Assembly (NCBI RefSeq): GCF_003589595.1
Contig: NW_020654748.1
Span: forward strand, 4,847,280 to 4,911,279
Length of the DNA: 64,000 nt
DNA from: Hyposmocoma kahamanoa
Taxonomy: Eukaryota > Arthropoda > Insecta > Lepidoptera > Cosmopterigidae
Direction: 5' to 3'
In this document: in pieces, positions 55,855 through 64,000 of the stretch
How the letters are laid out: the number at the start of each line of letters is the position of its first letter
How positions within the stretch are numbered: the first letter of the stretch is position 1
Notes under the pieces: model-generated
Database searches by the model: none
The model's input: only the letters and a program-made list of their open reading frames with translations
Told to the model about the DNA's origin: nothing
Made by a program: the position numbers and the translations under genes

Positions 55855-56635
55855 TTTACACAGACACTCTATCGCGCGTGATATAGCAATCGTGCGCGAT
55901 TGAGCGCGCCTATAAAGACGTTGGAAGGAAAAGGGAAAAACCGCTCATTAGTCGCGCCTGCAATCGCGCACTCCAATACGTGCCAGTTTCATGCGGTCTA
56001 TCCTGCTCTATTAGCCTTTACACGGACGCTCTTTCCGTTGTAACAAAAACGAACACAAGCAATCGCGCGCGAAAAAACGTTGGCTTAAGCGTTGATTCGT
56101 TTTACGGAGAGCGCGACGTGACGCGACGCGACGCGGCACGGCGCTGCAATAAAGCGAGCAATGCAACATAAACTTTACCCTTAACAAAATAAGGCAACAT
56201 TTCATTAAACAAACACATGAAAACGAAGCTGCATCAAGCGGCGGCGGGATGCAGAGAGCTGCGGCGGGCGCACTTTATAGAATGGAATATACTATAAAAC
56301 ATATTCTTTATTTAATAAAGTATACATTTATTCAAACAATAAAAAACAAAAGGGTAAAGCCGCGTGGTGCCGCGCTGCACGACTCCGCCCGCTTATCTCG
56401 CCTCTGACAATACAAAGTGTAACTTAGCTTCTCAACAATAAGGTATATTTCTTTGAAAGGCAGCTATCAGCTGATCAAGGGTGGTCGTGTTTATGCAATT
56501 TTTAGATTTTACATGCAATTAATATAATAGATAATTTAAGATGACAATTCATATAAGACGAATAAAGCCTGAAAGTTTCAAACAGGTAATCTTTCCAGCG
56601 CGCTTTCTGATCACGCGCGATAGAGTGACTGTAAA
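55855..56635. mobile_element. MITE-6, GC-rich element with inverted ends
   Basis: TTTACACAGACACTCTATCG (left) and, reversed, TTTACAGTCACTCTATCGCG (right) match over about 26 bp, through CGCGCGTGAT, with a 2-base gap. A third related motif (TTTACACGGACGCTC) lies inside near 56016. The interior is rich in GCG runs, unlike its surroundings. No transposase frame; the 63- and 64-residue frames are by-products of the GC-rich sequence. Confidence 0.55.
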
Positions 56636-57010
56636 TGGGGTTATTAAACAATATAAAGATGATAGATATCATGACGTGTTAAGAGCTTTCGAATCAAATT
56701 AAAATAACACGTCTACCCTATTTTTTCAAAAAATATATATCATAGTTATCGGACATTATTCAGTCATTGTATCAGCTATTATAGTATGAGCGAGAGAGGT
56801 ACGGATGCAAATAAACGAGGTCGAGTGCGCCCTCACTATACTTCACAATGGAGCGCTGTAAGTCACCTTCCCTCATTATAAAGATAACTGTACAGAAAAC
56901 TACGAGTTTGGTATCTTGGACATTGTCAGAGAAATTATGGTACTATATCCTCGTCGTTATCGTCAACTCTTTATACACATACTCTTTATACATTACATTT
57001 ATTACATTAT

Positions 57011-57047
57011 ACGCCCTATTTAATATGTCAAGTATTAAATAGGGCGT
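57011..57047. repeat. Perfect hairpin at the mariner 5' end
   Basis: ACGCCCTATTTAATA, 7-base loop, TATTAAATAGGGCGT: 15-bp arms. The right arm runs into the mariner terminal repeat, so the left arm is an inverted copy of its outermost bases. Confidence 0.9.
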
Positions 57048-58227
57048 GCTATAAGTTTCAGGAACTGGCCACTTACATAAGCAATATTCAGAAAGGCTGT
57101 AGAACACATTTATATCTATATATTATTTCATCTGACTGTCACTTGTTTTTACATTGTGGCGTCAGAAATTGGTTGTGTACATCACCATGGATTAACTAGT
57201 GAAACTTTTCGTAGTATGATTTTCTACGACTTTAAGTGTAAATTAACAGCTAAGCGGAGTTACGCTCGGCTTCAGACTGCTTTTGGCGATGAAGCACCAT
57301 GCAAGACGACTATTTATAGCTGATTTACCGAATTCAAACGCGGTCGTGTGAATCTCAGTTGCGAATTTCGTGATGGTCGCCCGTCCACTGCTGTGAACAA
57401 CAAAAACATCGATGCTGTGCGCCGTATGATCAAAACAGGCAGGCATATGACATACCATGAGATTCGAGCACCTTTAGGCAAAGGTATGAGTCAAATACAA
57501 TCTATTGATTGTATTTGACTCATGTAGTATTACACAAACATTTGGTTGTGAAAAAGCTGTGCTCTCTCACACAATTTGACTGAGACTCAAAAAACGGATC
57601 GCTTCACTTGGTGCAATGCCATGCTTACCAGATTCAACAAAGGGGCGTCAAATTTGGTGTGGGATATAGTAACAGGTGACGAAACATGGATTTATGATTA
57701 CGATCTCAAAACAAAGCAGCAATCGAGCTTATGGGTTTTTCGAGATGAGCCGAAACCAACCAAGGTGGCGCGCGTGCAAAGTGCCAATAAGCGGATAATT
57801 GCTTCTTTTTTTAATATAACTGGACACGTGGCTACTGTTGCTTTGTAAAATCGTTCACCATGAATAGTGATTGGCACACGACCATTTGTTTGCCGGAAAT
57901 TATTAACAAACTCCGTAAAAATAACCGTAAACGCCGTATCATCTTGCACCACGATAATGACAGTCAGACACGGCCAGACAAACAAATGAATTTTCCCGAA
58001 AGCCATCCCGCGTTACGCGGTCAACGATTTTCATCACCTGAAGAGGCTGTCGAAGAGTATGAAAAATATTCAGAGATTGTCACGGAGGAGTGGCATAAAT
58101 GTTTTCAAAATTTGTTCATTCGTGTGAAAAAGTGCATTAACGCTAACGTAGAATACTTTGAGAAACAATATTCATTTCTGACCGTTTGTAGTATTTTTTT
58201 CTTATTTATAAACTTATAGTACGCGCC
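57041..58227 (+). mobile_element. Mariner transposon with dead transposase
   Basis: Ends match as inverted repeats around CGTRCTATAAGTTT. The 5' third encodes the HTH part (FRSMIFYDFKCKLTAK; FGDEAPCKTTIY, then TGA for Trp at 57321-57323; FTEFKRGR; FRDGRPSTAV; TYHEIRAPLGKGMSQIQSI). The catalytic part has VTGDETWIYDYD (first Asp, codon 57678-57680) and ILHHDN (second Asp, codon 57953-57955). After that the text jumps from KQMNFP to HPALRGQRFSSPEEAVEEYE, so the YSPDL-type segment with the third catalytic Asp of the D,D34D triad is deleted. A stop and frameshift lie near 57846. A snap-back insertion at 57486-57524 breaks the N-terminal half. Length (1.19 kb) is normal for mariner. It is inactive for at least four separate reasons. 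Confidence 0.9.
57486..57524. repeat. Inverted duplication inside the mariner ORF
   Basis: ATGAGTCAAATACAATC, TATT, GATTGTATTTGACTCAT: perfect 17-bp arms with a 4-base loop. The coding sequence is continuous up to the left arm and resumes after the right arm at TTACACAAACATTTG. Confidence 0.9.
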
Positions 58228-58384
58228 ACGTGTAAAACAAAACAAACCAAACATGACGCTTCATTCGCATCATGCTTCTTTTAATTTGGTTTAGTATTAC
58301 TTATTTGACAGTAATTGCTTCGGACAGATGTCGGACGTAAATCGAGAATACGGACCCAGATCTAACTTGTTTTTGACGACGACT

Positions 58385-58580
58385 CGGCGACTTTAAAGTC
58401 AAAACTCTTGGCCCGTGGGGTCACAATCCCTTCATCTGTACAAAATTTTATCCAAAAAATTAAAAGACTGTTTGGGGAACCCACGAGCCGGCTACCTTGC
58501 CCAACGCATTGGCATAGCCTTACAAAGGGCGAACGCTGCCTGCATCTTGGGCACCATGCCGCGGGGACTCACTTTTATTT
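58385..58580 (+). pseudogene. Retrotransposon C-terminal remnant, copy 2
   Basis: In shifting frames: TLGPWG, then LYK.LSKKLK, PRAGYLAQRIGIALQ, then RANAACILGT. It matches 21755-22000 in protein and in the 3' flank (TTTTACTTTCTAGTATTTA). No catalytic domain. 58228-58384 and 58581-58975 hold nothing else I recognise. Confidence 0.5.
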
Positions 58581-58975
58581 GTATAACTTAATCCTGATTT
58601 TACTTTCTAGTATTTAAGCTTTTATGGTACTTTTCTTATATATTTTAACTTATAAAGATAAATTGAACGATATGTGCAACATTTAGTGCGGAATTTTTCA
58701 CAACTTGGGAACTTCGCCAAGGAATTTTTCCAAGAGTTGTGAACCTATTTCAACGTGTAACGTCCATCATCGTTAGCGGAAAGTATGGTTACCTACTAAA
58801 CTTCCACAAACATAATTAACTTGTAGATCGAAGGGCTTTAAATGTTGAACGGTTCGAATCTTGTATGGCATGTATCTATGGCACTCTATGTTGGTTTCAA
58901 TGTTTTCTTTTCAATTTAATTGTTTTGTAAGTTTGAATAAATATTCTTTTGTATACATACAAAATAACTAAAAAC

Positions 58976-59448
58976 CATCAAATATATAACCAGAAATAGA
59001 GACGAAATAAGGGCGATCCATCACTGGCAACTCATCAGGCACATGTGGCTTAAATCACTTTTAAATATCAACTCTCGTTTGCGATGAAATTACAAGTTAG
59101 AAAGCTAAAATAATACAGCGCCAACAAGTGATCTGTATGTACGTCTCCGTATAATCCATAAATATGTAATAAAGATAGTATCTCTGACAATGAGAGGCTG
59201 TTACAAAACAAACGGAATCACATTTGATCGGTACTTAAATATTAAATATGTAATTTTTCAATTACGTCCATTACAGCAAAGCTCAAGTTAAACTGGTCGT
59301 TTGAAGTGAAACAATTGTCGACACTCGTCAGCTATATTGAATTCTTGCTGGCTAATCGGAGCGCAGTTGTCACCGAAACGATTTGGCAGAATAGTTTTCA
59401 AACAAATGAAATGACATGTCGTCTCTATTTCTGGTTATATACTCGATG
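58976..59448. mobile_element. MITE-1 copy 2 with perfect 8-bp target duplication
   Basis: Left end CATCAAATATATAACCAGAA, right end reversed CATCGAGTATATAACCAGAA, match continuing through ATAGAGACGA. CTAAAAAC at 58968-58975 is repeated exactly at 59449-59456. The interior aligns with copy 1 (reversed), for example AAATGTGATTCCGTTTGTTT and ACGTCTCCGTATA. Non-coding. Confidence 0.9.
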
Positions 59449-59560
59449 CTAAAAACCAACTACTTTTTTGTATTATCATTTGTTACAACTAGGAAACAAA
59501 AGTCGTGTATAGATTATTTCACCGTTTTTTTTTTTTCTCAGCGATAAATTATTTTTATTT

Positions 59561-59792
59561 ACTGCCTCCGTGGCCGAACGGTTACCATGCCGGACTGCCA
59601 CGCAGAGGTCCCAGGTTCGATTCCCGGGCCGGGAGAAATACTTGTATGGCCTACATTTATTTCTCTCGTGAGTTTGGGTGTAATTTGTGGTTGTCTATGT
59701 GTGTGTCCATGGCACCCGCGACACAGGGTTTCCCTAGTGCGGGGCTATGTTGATTGTGAGCGTTATTATTATTATTATTATTATTATTATTT
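59561..59792 (+). mobile_element. SINE-A copy 10, best preserved
   Basis: CTGCCTCCGTGGCCGAACGG head, box B GGTTCGATTCCC, complete body and a run of nine or more ATT units. 59793-59999 is featureless. Confidence 0.95.
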
Positions 59793-59999
59793 TTCCCAAC
59801 ATGATGTTTGCCTTTGTAAAGAATTGGAGCCCGTACTTTAGAAACTGTAATCAAAAGCTGTGATCCTACTTTTAAGTATATACATTACTCAAATATTATA
59901 CAATCACATTACTATTATACATTTACTCAAATATTTTGTATGCCCGTAAAAATATACATAATTTCGTTAATAAAGAATATAACCATAATATTTACCTCA

Positions 60000-60240
60000 A
60001 AAGTAAATCCAAAATCATGTTACCATGTTTTCGTTTAACTAAGGTAAACGATTCTTGGGGAACTGTATACGTTTTTACAATAAGATTCCGGAGCATATAA
60101 GTTAAACATTTCCCAAGTTTTAAGACTTACATTAAAAGTATTTTAATTGAAAAGTCATATTACAAAATTGTAGACTACGTATTAGATAAAGATGTATGAA
60201 AAGACAACGTGAGTCTAGATTTCACACAAATATGATTCAA
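60000..60240 (+). pseudogene. LINE ORF2 C-terminal remnant, sister of 10195
   Basis: Frames include FRLTKVNDSW, then KIPE.I, then IEKSYYKI and DYVLDKD. The 3' flank also shares GAGTTTCTTGCTTGTTCTTC and AGCACTGGCTTAAAAAATG (to about 60340) with the copy at 10195. Confidence 0.5.
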
Positions 60241-60440
60241 AATTATTTGATTTTTATTTGAAAAGAGCAATCCTTAGAGTTTCTTGCTTGTTCTTCTCAG
60301 AGAGGTCAGCGAAGTGCATGAGCACTGGCTTAAAAAATGACGATTTCAAGTGAAAAAATTTTACTTATGGAATAAATGATTATTTATGACAAATAAACTT
60401 TTTCCAATGTCATTTTGTAGGTATAAATTTAAAAAATTCG

Positions 60441-61119
60441 AGTAATTACGTACAATTTTATAATAATTATACAAGTATTTCTCTTTAAATTAAAAAAAGA
60501 CTATTAATTATTATATTGTTAAAGTTAAAGTAGGTATATCTATGTGGCAACGCATACTTTTTCTTAGTACAAACTCCAGCTAATTTCAAAGAATTTTTTT
60601 AAGAAAACCTTGTTGTACCAAAACTTTTGTACCTTAGAGAATAATAAACATTTTTGTATTTTGTGTTTTTTTGTATAAACAGTGTAACGTACTTTTCACT
60701 AATTATCTGTCAAACGATTTTATAAATGCTAGATAAAAATAATAACATAACAAACATTTTTATTTTGTTTTTTTTTTGTTTGAACAGTTTAAGGTAGTTT
60801 CTACTAATTATCTGTAAAAAAATTAAATAATTTGTAGAAACAGTGTGTCGGCATAAATCCCAGCTCAACAGAATTTATCGTGTAATTTCATTTTAATTAA
60901 ATTTTGACCTATGGCGAAGACAATGTTTCTTATTCAGTATATAAATGAGAAACAAACTTTTGTTACCACGCATCGTTGGACAAAGGGCGCAAATTAAAAC
61001 GTAGCAGAATCTCATTTAGACATAAAATTAAAAAAAAACAAGAATAGGGCTCACTAGGAAATATAAAAAGAACATTACGTATAATCATTTCATATGAACA
61101 AATATGTAATAAGTACAAT
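60441..61119. other. No recognisable feature
   Basis: AT-rich with T and A runs. A loose direct repeat (ACTAATTATCTGT with a preceding TTTTTTTGT run) appears near 60700 and 60805. Confidence 0.45.
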
Positions 61120-61385
61120 CTCAGAACAGAGTACTAAGAAACCAACTTCAAAAGTTCGTGGAATTACATCTATTTGTCAAGTTTTATTGAAATCGATTAG
61201 AAAGTGCGCGGAAACGGATTCATCCCCTAGTTTGTCACCCTTAGAGGTGGAATATTTTCTTCAAATTTAAATAGGATTACAACTGAGTTACCCTATTTCC
61301 AACAAAGAAAAGAATCATCCAAATCGGTTCACAAATAATAGGGACAAATTGAGAACCTCCTCCTTTTTTGAAGTCAGTTAAAAAT
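61120..61385 (+). repeat. REP-C copy 5, internally deleted
   Basis: AATCTCAGAACAGAGTACTA with CCAACTTCAAAAG, the GTTTTATTGAAATCGATTAG interior, and CTCCTTTTTTGAAGTCAGTT at the end. Confidence 0.65.
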
Positions 61386-61494
61386 TCGACGTCGACGACA
61401 CTCAGCAAATGGTCACTCAATGCCATCCTGGTTACCAACATCGGCAACAGCATAGCTAAAGAATAACACCAGGCGCAGTAAATATGACCCAATC

Positions 61495-61677
61495 GTTGAG
61501 GAGGTAGAGGTTCTAAAAGCAAATCCACTATATTCTCGCGTCAGACAACAGAATGGGAGAGAAGTCGTGGTTGACAAACGCCATCTAGCGCCTACAGCGT
61601 CGCCTAGGGAAGAAGTATACAGTGATTCTCCTCCCTATACGAGTCACCTGATTAAGAAACACCTGACTCTCAAGTAG
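61495..61677 (+). pseudogene. LTR-retrotransposon Pol C-terminal tail (tentative)
   Basis: An uninterrupted 60-codon frame to a TAG: VEEVEVLKANPLYSRVRQQN, GREVVVDKRHLAPT, EEVYSDSPPYTSHLI. The Arg-rich 'SRVRQ.NGREVV..RHLAP' run followed closely by a stop and a possible LTR resembles the tail after integrase in Ty3/gypsy-type Pol. No integrase catalytic part is present. I could not exclude another source. Confidence 0.35.
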
Positions 61678-61689
61678 AGGTGCCATTGC

Positions 61690-61872
61690 GTCGCTGTGAG
61701 ACAGCTCGACGATCTCCCGTCTACCTAAATGATTATGTGGTAGGGTGAATGTGGTAATCTAGATTTATCTATGACGTTGCTATGGAGCTATTTATAATAA
61801 GATTGTCAAGATGTAATTTTATTTCTGCTAAATAAAACCTATATTATATCTACCGGTACTTTATTCTCCACA
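61690..61872 (+). mobile_element. Possible LTR remnant
   Basis: After the Pol-like tail, TGTGAGACAGCTCGACG through a CTAAATAAAACC polyadenylation-like signal to TTTATTCTCCACA gives a TG...CA segment of suitable size and position for a 3' LTR. No partner LTR is in the window. Confidence 0.3.
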
Positions 61873-61894
61873 AAAAAATAACAAATTTAATTTA

Positions 61895-61990
61895 GTCAGT
61901 CGAGACCATGGGACCTGTAAAGCCCGAAACGTTGGTTAGTATAAAGAAAACGAATGTATGCAATTTAGATCGAAAAAAATGTTTCATCTC
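61895..61990 (+). repeat. Penelope pLTR fragment
   Basis: GTCGAGACCATGGGACCTGT, AAAGCCCGAAACGTTGGTTA, AATTTAGATCG. It keeps the CCTGTAAAG...CGAAACG core and little else. Confidence 0.6.
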
Positions 61991-62049
61991 CAATGTACAG
62001 GAGTTGCAAGAACCAAAAACTTTATATATAATCATCACCATCATCTTTA

Positions 62050-62272
62050 TAGTCAACCAACATCAACAGACTGAGTATAGGCCTCTTCTTTACTGCACCC
62101 TACTTTTACGGTCCTCCGAAATCCGCATCCAGCGCGATTCCGCAAGTCTGATGATATCGTCAGACCATCCCGCTATCGAGCGGTTCTCCAGGCCGCACCG
62201 TTCCGTAATTACTTTGGTTCATCGTGTGTCTTCTCGCGTAGCCAAATGTCCCGCTTTTCTTAACCTCGTAAC
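62050..62272 (-). pseudogene. RTE-type LINE C-terminus and 3' end
   Basis: The minus-strand frame 62272-62090 reads VTRLRKAGHLATREDTR, a TGA, then TKVITERCGLENRSIAGW, SDDIIRLAESRWMRISEDRK and stop. 'R......GW.DDI.R.A...W.......R' is the end of RTE-like ORF2. It is followed by GGCCTATACTCAGTCTG and TGATGGTGATGA, the usual 'two-phase' 3' end of lepidopteran RTE elements. The longer plus-strand frame across the same DNA (61908-62495) is its antisense shadow. Confidence 0.65.
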
Positions 62273-62692
62273 GCTGGGTAATTACGTTATCGACCTTCGT
62301 TTTTCATCGAGTTTCCACGTTTGGTACCCGATCTACGAACATGGAAGAAAAAAAATCCATGAAAGTGCCTTAAGCTTCGATTACTACCTGAACCGATGTC
62401 GCGAAAACTCACACATTATTAATTTCAAACACTACAAAATCTTGATATTGATTGGTCATAGTTTCAAATGTAAAAAAGAAATGACAAATTCTTGATTGTT
62501 AATATAATTTAAAGTTTACCCTGTTGACATATCGTTAAAAGTTCAATACCACCAACACCTATCGTTGCAAGTTACGACGTTTTGATATTATATTGAAATT
62601 TCAATCAATGTGCTGCTATAAATGTATTAATTTTGTTCTCCAAAAAAGAAGCGACCATATTGCAGGGGTATAAGCTTTAATTTCGTTTCTTG

Positions 62693-62930
62693 ACTGCCTC
62701 TGTGGCCGAACGGTTACCATGCCGGACTGCCACGCAGAGGTTCCAGGTTCGATTCCCGGGCCGGGAGAAATATTTGTATGGCCTACAATTATTTCTCTCG
62801 TGAGTTTGGGTGTAATTTGTGGTTGTCTATATGTGTGTCCATGGCACCTGCGACACAGGGTTTCCCTAGTGCGGGGCTATGTTGAGTGTGTGCGTTATAA
62901 TTTATAATTTATAATTTATCTTGTAATAAT
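62693..62930 (+). mobile_element. SINE-A copy 11
   Basis: CTGCCTCTGTGGCCGAACGG, box B GGTTCGATTCCC, full body. The tail is unusual: a TTATAATTTA pattern replaces the plain TTA run. Confidence 0.92.
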
Positions 62931-64000
62931 AAATTATTTCGATAAACAGAAAATTGAAAATTTATTAAAATAACATTTTCCGATGATATGAAATACCACC
63001 ACGGGTAATATTTTTGTACGAAAGAATGACACAACCATACGATACAAAGCGAAAATGGCGGACTGGGGTCTTACCATGATCTCTTATTACCGTTCAATGT
63101 AGGTTCGTAACGACAAAAAAGCGGGATGATGATATATATGTACTTCATGCAGCGCTTTCTCACTACGATTGATTTTAGGTCCTAAACTGAATCGTTATAA
63201 TGGTAAGGCCCCTGATCTCGAATAGGTGTTTCGAAACCTATAGTTGGCACGCGTCAGACGCTAACTAACTACTTCTACTGTATTTAATGTTCTGTGTCTA
63301 CGAATGAAATGCCCAGCATAGAGCGCTCCACCGCTCTTCGTATGGGTTTGCATACTATTTGTGTACTTTTGTATTGGTGTCTTCAAATGTAACTAAAACA
63401 AATCCTTCCATCTTCTCATAGCTCTATAAACCTATAAGGTTTATTTTATACAAAATGTAAAAATTTAAATTTGTTTGTTAATTACAACCTTACAAGTCAT
63501 ACAGGGAAATCACCGGAGACATAAGCAGTAGCAAAATACCTACAGTCGTTCTGTGAAGAACTCTAGCAAATGCTATTTTCTCTACGGTCTGTCTGTCCAA
63601 TGGAAAGTTGGTCGTCGTCTTTTGTCCAAAACAAAGTCGGTCTAATATTGTTAGTCTTTGTGGCCAGCCAGTCCGCTTATCATCCATGGAGGCCAGACGC
63701 GACAACGACAAAGAGAGCCTGATAAGTGCGTCTCTATACGTGCGATTGTGGAGTCGTTACTATTCAGAATTACTATTCACAAATTTAGTTATAAGTTTAT
63801 GATACATAATTGTCAACCTATTATACGTCTCACGGCTGGATATAGGTCTCCTTTAAGGATTCGGATATAAGACCGATATAATTGTAATTGTCTTCGAATA
63901 GATTTTTCAAGAAATAACAAATTTAGAAGTGCCTATAGGCTTAGGCAAAGCCTAAAACCTGTTTACGGCAGTTATGCTCCTTTTAACTAACAGATTAAAT
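62931..64000. other. No gene; MITE-5-like end near 63671
   Basis: CATCCATGGAGGCCAGACGC at about 63680-63699 matches the MITE-5 terminal repeat. The frames of 60-73 residues at 63490-63870 show no domain I recognise. Confidence 0.4.

Noticed and set aside
55980..56171. GC-rich block as a CpG-island promoter or first exon
   Set aside because: The block lies between inverted ends of a TIR element and has no recognisable coding frame or core promoter.
61908..62495. 195-residue open frame on the plus strand, the longest but one
   Set aside because: It begins in a Penelope terminal-repeat fragment and runs antisense to a recognisable RTE C-terminus, so it is a shadow frame.

Overview
This window looks like gene-poor, repeat-rich nuclear DNA from a moth or butterfly (Lepidoptera). 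The assignment is inferred from repeat families I recognise: a tRNA-derived SINE with a TTA-repeat tail, Helitron-like ends, Jockey/CR1/RTE LINE debris, a Penelope-like element and a mariner. The DNA is AT-rich and contains one run of exactly 400 Ns. I found no convincing host gene. Every recognisable reading frame belongs to a broken transposable element, and nothing suggests an operon, rRNA, functional tRNA or CRISPR.

Layout. At 0-15 kb there are a Helitron-like 5' end with a nested A-tailed repeat, the first SINE-A copy, two small inverted-repeat elements, a LINE C-terminal remnant and a solo Penelope terminal repeat. The assembly gap (15.54-15.94 kb) is flanked by inverted copies of the same 29 bp. 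At 16-25 kb there are a SINE palindrome, SINE-in-repeat and MITE-in-Helitron nests, a MITE carrying a minisatellite, and a 1.6-kb antisense Jockey reverse-transcriptase relic. At 25-31 kb lie five SINE-A copies, a 35-bp minisatellite, a perfect 37-bp-arm hairpin and the best-preserved retroelement, a Penelope-like fragment with reverse-transcriptase palm and GIY-YIG endonuclease. At 31-47 kb there are scattered LINE tails, two LINE pieces fused head to head (39.4-40.9 kb) and tRNA-derived SINEs. At 49-55 kb there are three SINE-A copies around an RTE relic and a P-element-like non-autonomous transposon with a perfect 8-bp target duplication and a remnant THAP start. At 55-64 kb there are a GC-rich TIR element, a dead mariner, a second MITE-1 copy, an LTR-retrotransposon tail and one more SINE-A.

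Two repeats dominate: SINE-A (11 copies) and an A-tailed family of about 0.3 kb called REP-B here (21 full or partial copies). Names such as REP-B, MITE-1 and SINE-G are local labels, not database names. Nested insertions give relative ages: REP-B predates SINE-E and MITE-3, and the Helitron-like elements predate REP-B and MITE-1. I found no previously undescribed functional system. The most interesting items are the non-autonomous elements with 8-bp target duplications, the snap-back inverted duplications inside two dead transposons, the hammerhead-like core in the Penelope terminal repeats, and the long hairpin at 28.4 kb.
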